From assembly GCF_900116105.1 (NCBI RefSeq), contig NZ_FPAC01000001.1, positions 2,098,862 through 2,162,861 of the forward strand: DNA of 64,000 bases, in the 5' to 3' direction. Below, one piece after another: positions 43,057-52,582 of the stretch. Position numbers and translations under genes: made by a program. The notes under the pieces are model-generated. The model had not been told where the DNA came from and did not search any database. It saw nothing but the letters and a program-made list of their open reading frames with translations. The stretch's first letter is position 1, and every line of letters begins with the position of its first letter. Source of the DNA: Paenibacillus sp. 453mf (lineage in GTDB: Bacteria; Bacillota; Bacilli; Paenibacillales; Paenibacillaceae).

Positions 43057-44095
43057 CTGCCTTCTCCTCCTTACCGGCCCCCCATTGTTGACCTCGCTTA
43101 ACTGAAATAAGCTCTGCGGCAATGGCAATCGCAATTTCCTCAGGACCTTCTGATCCAATGGCTAGGCCCACCGGTGCGTGAAGACGAGGCAAGGCCGGTA
43201 GCCCTTCAATCAATTTGGAAGTTCTCGTACGGGAACCCAAAATACCTAAATAGGCGTAAGACATATTTATATTTGTATCTGTATCAGCAGCCGACAACAA
43301 TTCAAGGAAGGTCCGTTCATGTGGATAGTGATGACTAATCAGCAAAATATAATCTTGGCTTGATACTTTGAGACGTGGATAGATGTCATTTGGAAAACCG
43401 ACCAAGAGCTCTGCACCCGGAAATCGTTCTGCGGTGACTAACGCTTCACGCCAATCCGCTACCACTACACGAAACCCGGACGCCAGTGCCATGCGAACGA
43501 CAGGAATCGTGTCATTCCCCGCACCGATTACAATAAGCCTAGGCTTCGGTGTGTAGGTATGAGAGTACAGCCACGCCCCACTGTGCCACTCTTGAGCTGC
43601 GGGGCTTAGATAGCTGGTTATTTTGGCACGTGATTTGGAAGGTTCGCTATTCATATGAGGGATGCATTGAACGGAATAGTCTCGAATTCCCCCCACTTCG
43701 CCAGAGCAGGTTCTACGCAAATCAACTTGGATTCCGCGATCTAGCAGCCCTCCCATTTCCAGCAGTATCTGCTTCAATGCAGCATCGACGGGCTCCAACA
43801 GAATGTGGAGCAAACCGCCGCAGCCCATATTTTCGCCCCAAGAGAGATCATCATCCGGGCGCATATCGTAGACGATTTTTTGTGGCAGTCCTGTAGACAT
43901 TACATGCTCTGCATGCAAGGAGAGATCGGTCTCTATACATCCAGGACTAATGCTTCCATACATGAGCCCCTGTTCTGCGAACAGCATAGATACACCTTGC
44001 TTACGGTAGGCATGACCTTCTACATATACAGCGGTAGCAAGCACAAGCTTCGTTTCAGTGGACTGAACCAGCTTGCAGATATCATGCATATCCAT
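43004..44095 (-). CDS. pucA: XdhC/CoxI-family xanthine dehydrogenase maturation protein (PucA)
   Basis: This 363-residue accessory protein binds the molybdenum cofactor, helps its sulfuration and inserts it into PucD. The N-terminal XdhC domain has ATAVYVEGHAYRKQGVSMLF, GCIETDL and GCGG; the C-terminal Rossmann domain has LIVIGAGNDTIPVVRMA and YLGILGSRTRT. The tail beyond about 345 is encoded over the start of pucB and is probably not functional. First of the five pucABCDE genes. A 150-base gap with a strong hairpin separates it from the deaminase gene. Confidence 0.92.
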   Translation of the reverse strand: MDMHDICKLVQSTETKLVLATAVYVEGHAYRKQGVSMLFAEQGLMYGSISPGCIETDLSLHAEHVMSTGLPQKIVYDMRPDDDLSWGENMGCGGLLHILLEPVDAALKQILLEMGGLLDRGIQVDLRRTCSGEVGGIRDYSVQCIPHMNSEPSKSRAKITSYLSPAAQEWHSGAWLYSHTYTPKPRLIVIGAGNDTIPVVRMALASGFRVVVADWREALVTAERFPGAELLVGFPNDIYPRLKVSSQDYILLISHHYPHERTFLELLSAADTDTNINMSYAYLGILGSRTRTSKLIEGLPALPRLHAPVGLAIGSEGPEEIAIAIAAELISVKRGQQWGAGKEEKADAEGRNHSGCRKQSANG

Positions 44096-44153
44096 ACCGA
44101 ATCCCTCCTAATGATATTGGTTGCACAAAGCTGACATGGCTTCAGAATGCATA

Positions 44154-44181
44154 AATACGAGCGGCAGCTGCCGCCCGTATT
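44154..44181. repeat. 28-base inverted repeat inside the purine operon
   Basis: AATACG-A-GCGGCAGCTGCCGC-C-CGTATT is an almost perfect palindrome between the deaminase gene and pucA. Its GC-rich core would form a very stable RNA hairpin, but there is no T-run, so it is not a standard terminator. GCATAAT (44210-44216) with ATTATGC (44229-44235) makes a second, weaker hairpin in the same gap. Either could be an RNA processing or stabilising element that sets the level of pucABCDE. Confidence 0.55.
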
Positions 44182-44246
44182 CGGGACAATCCATGTGGCT
44201 CTGGAGTTCGCATAATATACGAAATTGAATTATGCAAGCTCTGGAA

Positions 44247-45581
44247 TTATGAAATATGCTTATTTCTTTTCAATAATCTGGCTATACTTTGATCTGCTTC
44301 TCTCAGAACAATGCCCCTGTCGATGGTCTTGACCATCCGATTCTCAAGAACAATCTGACCATCAATGATCACTGTTTCGACATTGCTTCTCGTGGCTGAG
44401 TAGACAACTCGGGAATAGATATCAACCTCATGAGATGGATACGTATGAAAATCATTCAGATCGAGCAGAACCAGATCTGCCTTCTTCCCAACCTCAAGGC
44501 TTCCAATCTCTTTGGCCAGACCGAGCACTTCAGCACCGCCCATTGTAGCCATGAGAAGCACCGTTCTCGCATCCATGACCGTCGGTCCATGCTCTACTTT
44601 ATGGATGAGTGCTGTATATCGCATCTCCTGGAACATATCCAGATTGTTATTACAAGGAGCACCGTCCGCACCAATGCCTACGTGAACCTGTCGGTTCAAC
44701 AGATCCGGTATATCAGCGATACCGGAGGACAGCTTCATATTCGAGCCTGGACAATGCGTTACCTTGACATCCCGTTTGCGAATAATCTCCTTCTCTTCTT
44801 CACTTAGCCACACACAATGTGCAAGGATTAACCTTTGATTCGCCAGTCCAATGTGATCCAGATATACGACGTTGCGCATGCCCCGCTCATTCTCGACAAG
44901 CTCAATTTCCCCTTGATTCTCCGAAGCATGGGTATGCACCTTCACATTATATTGTGCAGACAGATCACGAACTTCGGTCAAGAGCTCCTCTGTACATGAC
45001 ACAACAAATCTCGGGCAGAAGGCATATTGGATCCTTCCTCCGCCAAATCCGTTCCATTTCTCAAGCAAAGCGACGCTCTGCTGCACGGAATCCGCTGTTG
45101 TCTCTTGCAGCGGCAGCGGTACCTCATCACCGTGATCCATCATGACCTTTCCAGAGAGGGCTCTGATTCCACTCTGTGCAATGGCTTGAAATGCAGATTC
45201 TGTATGGTGAACGGTCTCCATATCCAGAATGGTGGTCGTCCCGCTGGCTATCAGCTCACCCAGCCCGAGCAGAGCCGAATAATAGACCGACTCCTCATCA
45301 TGCGCTGCTTCCAGCGGCCAGATCCGCTTGCGAAGCCAATCCATGAGCTCCAGATCGTCCGCTCTTCCACGGAACAAGGTTTGGCACAGATGGATATGTG
45401 TTTGTATGAATCCAGGCAGAAGTGCTTTGCCTTGGGCATCAATGATTTGATCAGCTGCAACCTCAATACTTGCAGCAATTTCTTTGATCCGGTTATCTTC
45501 TATTAATAAATCACCTTCCAGCACTTCTTCATTCGGATTCATGGTGACGATTTGAGCCCCTTTAATGAGGATCGTTCCCAT
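44247..45581 (-). CDS. Amidohydrolase, guanine/8-oxoguanine deaminase-like
   Basis: The 444-residue metal-dependent deaminase is of the ATZ/TRZ (cytosine-deaminase-like) type. Metal and catalytic motifs are QTHIHLCQTLFRG, KVHTHASEN, ILAHCVWLSEEE, VTHCPGSNMKL and GIGADGAPCNN. The 'ADDLELMDWLRKRIWPLE' segment is shared with 5'-deoxyadenosine/SAH deaminases and with SsnA-type enzymes, so substrate assignment by motif alone is open. Position between pucA and ureide genes argues for guanine to xanthine, which would feed xanthine dehydrogenase. No classical gde/guaD gene is seen in the window. Confidence 0.8.
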   Translation of the reverse strand: MGTILIKGAQIVTMNPNEEVLEGDLLIEDNRIKEIAASIEVAADQIIDAQGKALLPGFIQTHIHLCQTLFRGRADDLELMDWLRKRIWPLEAAHDEESVYYSALLGLGELIASGTTTILDMETVHHTESAFQAIAQSGIRALSGKVMMDHGDEVPLPLQETTADSVQQSVALLEKWNGFGGGRIQYAFCPRFVVSCTEELLTEVRDLSAQYNVKVHTHASENQGEIELVENERGMRNVVYLDHIGLANQRLILAHCVWLSEEEKEIIRKRDVKVTHCPGSNMKLSSGIADIPDLLNRQVHVGIGADGAPCNNNLDMFQEMRYTALIHKVEHGPTVMDARTVLLMATMGGAEVLGLAKEIGSLEVGKKADLVLLDLNDFHTYPSHEVDIYSRVVYSATRSNVETVIIDGQIVLENRMVKTIDRGIVLREADQSIARLLKRNKHIS

Positions 45582-45643
45582 ATGACGACCTCCCTTGATC
45601 TAGATTCATATGCTCGGGTGCTCTTCACAAATCAATTGATCTC

Positions 45644-47239
45644 TTACCATCCGATGGCAGCGCCGTCGCCGCGCGGATCAGCAGCCCCGCTTCGCAATCC
45701 GTTCTCTTGAATCAGAATTCCCTGGGCCTGACCCATCAGATCATCCCATGGACCGAGGGCACGTACTTTATGTCCCATCTCTTCGAGCTCACTTAATATG
45801 GCATCATCAAATCTCTGTTCCAGCTTCAGTTCATCCCCTTCTTCTCCCCAAGTGCGCCCATACACCCAGCGAGGCAGACCGATGGCTTCTTGAACGGATA
45901 AGTTGTAATCCAGCACAGCAGTGAGGAGTGACAGCTGGGTTTGCGGCTGTCCTTCACCGCCTTGGGTCCCCAACAGCAGGTATGGCTTATCGTTTTTGAA
46001 TACCATTCCAGGCATCAAGGTATGGAAGGAGCGTTTGGCTGGTTCCAGTACATTTGCTTCACTTGGATCAAGAGAGAAGAAGGAACCTCTGTTCTGCAAG
46101 ACGATGCCGGTACCCTCTGCCATATAACCAGAGCCAAAGTCGAAATAGAGGCTTTGAATAAAGGAAACTGCGTTTCCTTCACGGTCCACAACCGCTGCAT
46201 AGGCCGTATCCTGACCCATTGCTTTGGAAAGTGTCGGCTCCGCCTTATTCGGATGCTGTTCGATCTCCTGCCATAGCTTATCGGCATATGGCTTAGACAA
46301 TAATTTGTCCAGAGGAATCTCTCTAAAATCCGGGTCTGTTAAATATCGATCACGATCTCGGAAAGCCTTCTTCGTCACTTCTGTCATGAGATGATAATAA
46401 GTACTGGAAATGCGTTCGACAGAGGATAGCTCCGTATGCTCAAGCATGTTCAACATCATCAGCACAGAGAAGCCTTGCGAGTTCGGAGGCATTTGATATA
46501 CATCAAAACCTCGATAATCTGTAGATACAGGGGTTACCCATTCACCGGCATGATTCTCAAAATCCTCTTTTTGCAGAAAGCCTCCATCCTTCTTCACGGC
46601 ATTCGTAATCTGATCCGCAAGTGCCCCCTTATAGAAGACGTCCTTCCCGCCGCTTTGCAGTAATTTAAGCGATGCTGCCAGCTCTTGCTGAACAAGAATG
46701 TCGCCTTCCTCGATCAGTTCTCCATCCTTTAAAAATACGGATGATAGTCCTTGATCCGCCCGGATGAACTCCTCATCCTTGACCAGCCATTCTCTCAAAT
46801 TGCGAGATACCGGACATCCGTTCTCCGCATAGAAGACTGCAGGAGCGAGCAGCTCGGACCACGCGAGCTTTCCGAACTTCTGAGAAACTTCCCACCAGGC
46901 ATCCACCATCCCTGGCACCGTCAACGCACTCAGCACGCCGCGCTGCGGAATCGATTTAAGCTGCATTTGTTCAAACATTTCTCTGGTCAGCATACCAGGT
47001 GAGCGGCCTGAACCGTTGTATCCAGATAACTTCCCTGATTCTGCATTATAAGTCAGAAAAAAAGAATCGCCACCCAGTCCAGTCATATGTGGATACACAA
47101 CAGCCAGGGCAGCACTTACTGCAATCGCTGCATCATAAGCATTACCGCCATCTGCCAACATTCTCGCACCCGCACTACTGGCTAGATAATGTGGTGAGGT
47201 AACCATAACTTCCATACCTACAGGCATTTGATTCAGCAT
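45644..47239 (-). CDS. Gamma-glutamyltransferase-family Ntn hydrolase, HpxW/YwrD-like
   Basis: This 531-residue GGT-fold proenzyme has the family opening VTSPHYLASSAGARMLADGGNAYDAAIA and GLGGDSFFL. The self-cleavage threonine is in MGQDTAYAAVVDREGNAVSF, followed by GTQGGEGQPQTQ. There is no signal peptide, unlike secreted glutathione-degrading GGTs. The relatives I recall are B. subtilis YwrD and Klebsiella HpxW, an oxamate amidohydrolase of the uric-acid pathway. It overlaps pucG by seven bases, and pucG makes oxalurate, the precursor of oxamate, so an oxamate amidohydrolase role is a reasonable guess. The start-codon neighbourhood is tightly coupled. Family sure, substrate inferred. Confidence 0.85.
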   Translation of the reverse strand: MLNQMPVGMEVMVTSPHYLASSAGARMLADGGNAYDAAIAVSAALAVVYPHMTGLGGDSFFLTYNAESGKLSGYNGSGRSPGMLTREMFEQMQLKSIPQRGVLSALTVPGMVDAWWEVSQKFGKLAWSELLAPAVFYAENGCPVSRNLREWLVKDEEFIRADQGLSSVFLKDGELIEEGDILVQQELAASLKLLQSGGKDVFYKGALADQITNAVKKDGGFLQKEDFENHAGEWVTPVSTDYRGFDVYQMPPNSQGFSVLMMLNMLEHTELSSVERISSTYYHLMTEVTKKAFRDRDRYLTDPDFREIPLDKLLSKPYADKLWQEIEQHPNKAEPTLSKAMGQDTAYAAVVDREGNAVSFIQSLYFDFGSGYMAEGTGIVLQNRGSFFSLDPSEANVLEPAKRSFHTLMPGMVFKNDKPYLLLGTQGGEGQPQTQLSLLTAVLDYNLSVQEAIGLPRWVYGRTWGEEGDELKLEQRFDDAILSELEEMGHKVRALGPWDDLMGQAQGILIQENGLRSGAADPRGDGAAIGW

Positions 47240-48486
47240 GAAATTTCCTCCTTATTAACCACAGAGTATACATCCAGTGCGGCCTGAACCGCTTCACCAG
47301 CCGGCAAGCGATACCCTTCGCGGATGAGGACAGCCTCCAGAGCTCCCAAGGTGTGGAGCACATTTTTCTGATTACAGCTGAAGCCCATCGTTCCAATTCT
47401 CCATATTTTCCCTTTCAATGGACCGAAGGAACTGGCAATCTCGATTCCGAATTCATGTAGCAATCTGCTGCGAACAACTTCTCCATCAACACCCTCTGGG
47501 ATATTAATGCAAGTTACGCATGGGAGCTTGCTCTCTTCATTACCGAACAATGTGAGGCCCATCCCTTTAATTCCTTGCACGAGAGCTCTGGCATTAAGTT
47601 CATGTCTTAGGAACCTTGCTTCAAGACCTTCTTCCAGCAAAATTCTGAGTCCTTCATGAAGAGCGTACAGCATGGATGTCGCTTCCGTGTGATGATTCAG
47701 CCTTGCAGCACTCCAGTAATCCTGAATCTGGCTCAGATCAAAATAGTTGCTTCGAATCATCTGTCCATCATTCGCAAGTTCAATATTAGCGGGGTCTCTT
47801 AGTCCTCGCTCAACTCGTTTACGTGACAAGAGCTTATACTCGATTCGGTCATTATAAGTAATCGGAGCCATGCCTGAAGGAACAGAGATACACTTCTGTG
47901 TACCTCCCATAACAGCATCGAGCATCCAGTTATCTGTCTCTACCGGTACGCCGCCAATGGTAGCGACCGCATCAACAACAATTAGAATATCAAGCTCTCT
48001 GCAAGTTCTGCCTATCTCTGCGAGTGGCTGCATCTGCCCTGTAGAGGTCTCTCCATGCACCATTGCAACAATACCTGGCTTATGCTCATGAATCGCTTGG
48101 ATCACCGTCTCTGGATCAAATACACCGCCCCACTCCGTCTCTATATAGACGACGTCTGCTCCGCAGCGTTCCGCAATTTCAACCAGCAGGTGTCCGAATC
48201 TGCCATAGATCGGAACCAGCACTTTATCACCAGGCTGTATAATGCTTACAAGCACCGCTTCCAGTCCAGATCTGGACGTACCGTCTACCGGATAACTCCA
48301 CTGATTATTCGTTTGAAATACATCCCTGACCAAGTCCATCGTTTCATTCATTAAGGACGTAAATTCGGGATCAAATTGACCCAATATAGGAAATGACATG
48401 GCTCGGAGTACACGTGGATCTACCTCCACAGGTCCCGGCGTCATGATTGTTCGAAGTGAAGGGTTTAGTTCCTTATATTTCTTCAT
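47233..48486 (-). CDS. pucG: (S)-ureidoglycine-glyoxylate aminotransferase
   Basis: The 417-residue class V PLP aminotransferase is of the alanine-glyoxylate aminotransferase type. It has TPGPVEVDPRVLRAM at the N-terminus, VDAVATIGG (PLP-contacting Asp) and GGTQKCIS with the Schiff-base lysine. In ureide degradation PucG transfers the amino group of ureidoglycine to glyoxylate, giving oxalurate (N-carbamoyl-2-oxoglycine) and glycine. Placement between allantoate amidohydrolase (14-base overlap) and the HpxW-like gene supports this role over serine- or alanine-glyoxylate activity. Confidence 0.92.
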   Translation of the reverse strand: MKKYKELNPSLRTIMTPGPVEVDPRVLRAMSFPILGQFDPEFTSLMNETMDLVRDVFQTNNQWSYPVDGTSRSGLEAVLVSIIQPGDKVLVPIYGRFGHLLVEIAERCGADVVYIETEWGGVFDPETVIQAIHEHKPGIVAMVHGETSTGQMQPLAEIGRTCRELDILIVVDAVATIGGVPVETDNWMLDAVMGGTQKCISVPSGMAPITYNDRIEYKLLSRKRVERGLRDPANIELANDGQMIRSNYFDLSQIQDYWSAARLNHHTEATSMLYALHEGLRILLEEGLEARFLRHELNARALVQGIKGMGLTLFGNEESKLPCVTCINIPEGVDGEVVRSRLLHEFGIEIASSFGPLKGKIWRIGTMGFSCNQKNVLHTLGALEAVLIREGYRLPAGEAVQAALDVYSVVNKEEISC

Positions 48487-49771
48487 CTGTCTTCCCCCTG
48501 TAGCCGTATTGATACAGCAGCTCTATGAGCACTTTAAATCCTTGATCGATCTGTTCGCGTGACGTATACTCCAGCGGATTGTGACTGATCCCGTCCTTGC
48601 TGGGCACAAAGATCATTGCAACATTGCATATGCTCGCAAATATCTGGGCATCGTGTCCGGCTCCGCTTGGCATTTTCCGATAACTGAGCTCTAATTGCTC
48701 ACATATATCTACGGTTTTCTCTACCCATTCTGGATTCATTGGCGTCGGTTCAACAGATAGATGCTCCTCTGAACGGGCAATTAGCTCATATGAATCTGCA
48801 ATAGCTTGAATTCGTTGTAAGATGAGCTCTGTAAATTCATGAAGGATAACTTGATCCGTATGTCTGATATCCAGTGTAAATTCGACCGTTCCCGGTACCA
48901 CATTCACTGCTCCAGGGAATACTTCTACATTGCCGACGGTTGCTACCAGCGGATCACCATAAGCTATCGCAAGTTTCCTTACTTCGCTAATCATCTCGGC
49001 TGCTCCTGCCAAAGCATCCTTTCGATAAGACATTGGCGTCGTGCCTGCATGATTGGCCTCACCATGAACCGTGATATCAATTCGCTTCTGCCCAACAATT
49101 CCGGTCACGACGCCAATGGACGTATTCGTTCGTTCCAGTACCGAGCCCTGCTCAATGTGGAGCTCCACATAACCAGCAGGTGCTAGGATTCCAGAAGTGT
49201 GTCCTGAACCAGGTCCAAACCCCACTCCTTCAGCAGCCTGCTGCAATGTTATTCCGTCAGCGTCTTTAAGTCCTCCGGTTACATTCCAGCAGCTAAGCCC
49301 AGTTATGCTCCTTGATCCCCAAAAAGCAAAAGGAAATCGACTGCCTTCTTCTTCGCTAAGTGATAAGGCTACCAATGAACGATGTGGATCTCCGTATCTT
49401 TCCTTCAAATACAGCAATGCGGCTATGCCTGCTGCTACACCCAGCGCACCGTCAAACTTGCCGCCAGATTGAACAGTATCAATATGAGATCCGGTATACA
49501 GCGGAGCATCGTTCTCTGTTCCCTGCAAGCATCCATATAGATTACCAGCTTCATCAAACGATACAGCAAGCCCTCGTTCCTCCATGAATTTCGCCAAATG
49601 ATGCTGCGCCTTCAGCCAAGAAGGAGAGTACAGCAGCCTAGTGCAGCCTCCCGCCTCACTGGCGGACATTTCTTCTAAATCATCCAGCAGTTTATGTAGA
49701 AGAGTTGAATATGCCTCGAACGCTTCTTCCTGAAGCAACGGCAATGATGTAATATCAGCAGAATCAGGCAT
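48473..49771 (-). CDS. pucF: Allantoate amidohydrolase
   Basis: The 432-residue M20-family binuclear metallohydrolase converts allantoate to ureidoglycine, ammonia and CO2. Metal ligands are visible in TGSHIDTVQSGGKFDG, EEEGSRFP and the C-terminal HNPLEYT; the dimerisation domain carries GEANHAGTTPM. ATG 49771 follows AGGAGG by eight bases and overlaps the allantoinase stop by eight bases; in-frame codons up to 49795 are less likely. N-carbamoyl-amino-acid hydrolases are close relatives, but the operon fixes the assignment. Confidence 0.93.
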   Translation of the reverse strand: MPDSADITSLPLLQEEAFEAYSTLLHKLLDDLEEMSASEAGGCTRLLYSPSWLKAQHHLAKFMEERGLAVSFDEAGNLYGCLQGTENDAPLYTGSHIDTVQSGGKFDGALGVAAGIAALLYLKERYGDPHRSLVALSLSEEEGSRFPFAFWGSRSITGLSCWNVTGGLKDADGITLQQAAEGVGFGPGSGHTSGILAPAGYVELHIEQGSVLERTNTSIGVVTGIVGQKRIDITVHGEANHAGTTPMSYRKDALAGAAEMISEVRKLAIAYGDPLVATVGNVEVFPGAVNVVPGTVEFTLDIRHTDQVILHEFTELILQRIQAIADSYELIARSEEHLSVEPTPMNPEWVEKTVDICEQLELSYRKMPSGAGHDAQIFASICNVAMIFVPSKDGISHNPLEYTSREQIDQGFKVLIELLYQYGYRGKTDEEI

Positions 49772-51176
49772 ATATATCTCCTCCTTTGCTTGCAATCGTC
49801 TTCCTTACTCCAGCCGGAAGGAATCTTCCCGGCTTCTGCTCTATTAATCCCGTAACATCATTGTAGACTAGAATGCCCCGGCTGAATGTACCTTTAATTC
49901 GGCACGAGAAGCTTCTGTTCAGATAGGGTGATTGCGGATGGCGGTAACGTATTTCCTCCTCGGAAAGTACATAACCTTGATTGAAATCGACGATAGCGAA
50001 GTCTGCATCTTTGCCAATCTGAATTTCTCCCTTGGTTCCAGCTAATCCGAATCTTGCCGCTGGATTTGCTGAGAGCAGTCTTGCAATTGTCGTCAGTGGA
50101 ATGCCTCTCTTGACATACCCTTCGTCAAGCATAAGAAGCAAAGTGCTCTGAGCACCAGCGATACCTCCCCAGATCTCGAAGAAATTATCGGTTTCTTTCA
50201 TAGAAGGAGGGCACGGTGAATGATCCGAGGCGATGATATCAATCTGTTCACGCTCTATAGCTTCCCACAGCTCTTCCTGCTCTGTAACGCTTCTCAGCGG
50301 AGGCGCACATTTTGCAATGGCTCCTCGTTCAAGCACGTCCTCCTCGTTCAAGACCAGGTAATGGGGACAAGTCTCTACGGTGACATCCAGTCCGTTCATC
50401 TTCGCGGTCTGTATAAGCTCAACGGCACGCCGTGTACTAATATGTACAAAGTGAAGTGGACAGCCGGTCTCTTTGGCATAGACTAATGCTCTTTGAACGG
50501 CTTCAATCTCCGCTTCGGGTGGACGCGAGTCCAGGTAATCTCTTGCAGAGACATAGCCCTGCGATTGCTTGGCGTATGACAATGCGCTGGTCATCTCATC
50601 ACTCTCAGCATGAAGTGCTAACACCCCGCCGATCTCGGCAATGCGCTTCATTCCCTTAATCAGGGTCTGATCATTCGCACGTGTAAAGATTTCTTCCCCT
50701 TCACCACCCGGCTCAGACATAAAAGCCTTGAAGCCGGCCGCACCAGCGTTTGCAAGAGGTGCTAGTTCATCTAGATTACCTTGAACCAAACCACCCCAAA
50801 AAGCATAATCCACATAACTGTGATCCTTCGCCCGCGCCTCCTTCAGCTCCCAGCCACGCATTGTAGTCGTCGGAGGCACACCATTCAGCGGCATATCTAT
50901 ATAAGTTGTAATGCCACCCACTGCCAGAGATGCAGAGCCTGTCTCGAATCCTTCCCATGAAGCCAGTCCCGGTTCATTGAAGTGGACATGCGCATCGATT
51001 GCCCCCGGCATAACGACAAGACCTGCTGCATCATATATCGTCGTATCCCCATCTGGAATCAATTGCGGCTCAATCGCGATAATGACTCCGTCATTAATGC
51101 CGATATCCATCTTCTCTACTCCATGCGGCAATACAACTTGACCGCCTTGGATAATGATCTCATAATGTGATTTCAT
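49764..51176 (-). CDS. pucH: Allantoinase
   Basis: The 470-residue cyclic amidohydrolase opens allantoin to allantoate. Active-site features: DAHVHFNEPG (two metal His), AGAAGFKAFMSEP with the carboxylated lysine, FVHISTRRA, VETCPHYLVL and ASDHSP with the catalytic Asp. It lies in the ureide part of the operon, coupled to pucF. Dihydropyrimidinase is the nearest alternative and is excluded by context. Confidence 0.94.
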   Translation of the reverse strand: MKSHYEIIIQGGQVVLPHGVEKMDIGINDGVIIAIEPQLIPDGDTTIYDAAGLVVMPGAIDAHVHFNEPGLASWEGFETGSASLAVGGITTYIDMPLNGVPPTTTMRGWELKEARAKDHSYVDYAFWGGLVQGNLDELAPLANAGAAGFKAFMSEPGGEGEEIFTRANDQTLIKGMKRIAEIGGVLALHAESDEMTSALSYAKQSQGYVSARDYLDSRPPEAEIEAVQRALVYAKETGCPLHFVHISTRRAVELIQTAKMNGLDVTVETCPHYLVLNEEDVLERGAIAKCAPPLRSVTEQEELWEAIEREQIDIIASDHSPCPPSMKETDNFFEIWGGIAGAQSTLLLMLDEGYVKRGIPLTTIARLLSANPAARFGLAGTKGEIQIGKDADFAIVDFNQGYVLSEEEIRYRHPQSPYLNRSFSCRIKGTFSRGILVYNDVTGLIEQKPGRFLPAGVRKTIASKGGDIYA

Positions 51177-51236
51177 CAGAAGCCCTCCCTTAAAGACGCA
51201 TAGCTTATCTATAGCTGAGGCATCTGCCGTCTTATG

Positions 51237-51593
51237 TTAACTCCCTCTATAAGTGCTGTAGCCTCCAGGTGAAACCAGCAGCGGGACATGATAATGTTCC
51301 TCTCCGTTTGCAACAAAGAATCGCAGCGGAATTACATCCCAAATCGAGCGGATTCCCGTTTCATTCAAAAATGATTCAAAATACTCTCGCACATAAAACC
51401 GGAGCTCATAAGTTCCGCTTGTCAGCTCTTCCTCGAGAAAGGGAGCATCTATTCTTCCGTCATCATTCGTTAGCGCTGACACCAGGTATTTCGCTTCACC
51501 TGTGCTCTCAATGAAATAGAGCTCAACTTTCATGCTTCTTCCCGGTATACCTCTGCTTGTGTCCAACACATGGGTCGTCAGTTTGCCTGCCAT
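51237..51593 (-). CDS. pucM: 5-hydroxyisourate hydrolase (transthyretin-like)
   Basis: This 118-residue protein hydrolyses 5-hydroxyisourate, the unstable product of uricase, to OHCU. It shows LTTHVLDTSRGIPG (catalytic His), the conserved Arg in the centre, and ends in the diagnostic YSTYRGS tail. It directly follows the uricase gene, with no gap between stop and start. Confidence 0.95.
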   Translation of the reverse strand: MAGKLTTHVLDTSRGIPGRSMKVELYFIESTGEAKYLVSALTNDDGRIDAPFLEEELTSGTYELRFYVREYFESFLNETGIRSIWDVIPLRFFVANGEEHYHVPLLVSPGGYSTYRGS

Positions 51594-52577
51594 CTATACA
51601 CTTCCTGCTTCTTGAGGCTTGTTCTCATAAGCAGCAAGATCCTCCTGAGTCATAGAGAAGCCTTGGAAGCCATAAGGTGGGCGCGGTTCAGTAAATACGG
51701 AACCAGGACCTTCATCTACGGTTTCTACAATCGTTTCCCATGTACGGTTATTGGACTCAAACGATACTGCTTCCAGCTGACTGAAGTTTTTCAAGATCCG
51801 AAGACCGATAAGATAGATTAGATATTGAATGGATGGAGAGTTATTCTCATGAAAAACGGTTGCTGCAATATCGCGGATTTGTTCTGCGTCAACGTAATTC
51901 TGACGGGTATCATCAAGTCCGTCAGCCGGATTCTTGTATTTCCAATGGATATCGAGGAAGATAAACAGCGGTCTGTCAGAAGTTTCGGGTAATGTTGTAT
52001 ATTCATCGCGGACAAAACCTGCAAATCCGCTGCCTTTCACTTTAATAAGCCGTAGATTTTTCACACTGCTCTGGGCGTAGGTTAATTCAATATTCTCGCC
52101 GCTTCGCTCTACCTCTACACTCGCTCCTGCACTTTCGTTGTGCGAGTATTTGAAGACGAGATCGCTTGGGGCAATGCCATCAGGAGAGCCAATCTGGACA
52201 TTTTCGAATGGCACTTGTGTAGCGTTCATACGCACTCCGGTCATCTGCGGATAAGTCTCAATGAAACGGCGGCTTGCATACTCCAAGAAACCTTCTACCG
52301 TAGCTCCGGTGTAGTGAGCGGCATGTCTCAATATAAAATTCTTCATTGAATCCGTTGCAACAACGAGGGAATTGTCACCCTCTGTAAAAGAGGTAAGAAA
52401 ATCCTCGCCCTTCACCGCAACTTTAATATTCATTCCGAACAGAACATTTTCTCTGCCGCGAAAAGGAGATTCAGGAACGACCGTAATCCCTGTGAGCGGT
52501 TTAGCATAGGAACGGAACACCCACACATCTCCCTTGCCGTAATACATCGTTCTGGATTCCAGCTGCTCTCTTGTCAT
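51594..52577 (-). CDS. pucL: Urate oxidase (uricase)
   Basis: The 327-residue cofactor-free oxidase converts urate to 5-hydroxyisourate. It has two T-fold halves. Catalytic residues are visible in MYYGKGDVWVF (Lys), VVATDSMKN (Thr-Asp), SIQYLIYLIGLRIL (Gln) and AATVFHENN (His). In B. subtilis PucL is fused to OHCU decarboxylase; here the two are separate adjacent genes. ATG 52577 is preferred (GGAGAGG just before it, five bases after the uraD stop); the frame is open to 52616. Confidence 0.94.
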   Translation of the reverse strand: MTREQLESRTMYYGKGDVWVFRSYAKPLTGITVVPESPFRGRENVLFGMNIKVAVKGEDFLTSFTEGDNSLVVATDSMKNFILRHAAHYTGATVEGFLEYASRRFIETYPQMTGVRMNATQVPFENVQIGSPDGIAPSDLVFKYSHNESAGASVEVERSGENIELTYAQSSVKNLRLIKVKGSGFAGFVRDEYTTLPETSDRPLFIFLDIHWKYKNPADGLDDTRQNYVDAEQIRDIAATVFHENNSPSIQYLIYLIGLRILKNFSQLEAVSFESNNRTWETIVETVDEGPGSVFTEPRPPYGFQGFSMTQEDLAAYENKPQEAGSV

Positions 52578-52582
52578 CTTGA

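Noticed and set aside
43004-43158. Longer pucB start (233 residues) upstream of ATG 43056.
   Set aside because: The extra residues overlap pucA, match no family N-terminus and lack a ribosome site, whereas ATG 43056 has a perfect one.
44096-44130. CCTAATGATATTGGTTG looks like part of a purine riboswitch core.
   Set aside because: It is on the plus strand, where no gene follows, and the other conserved riboswitch segments are absent.
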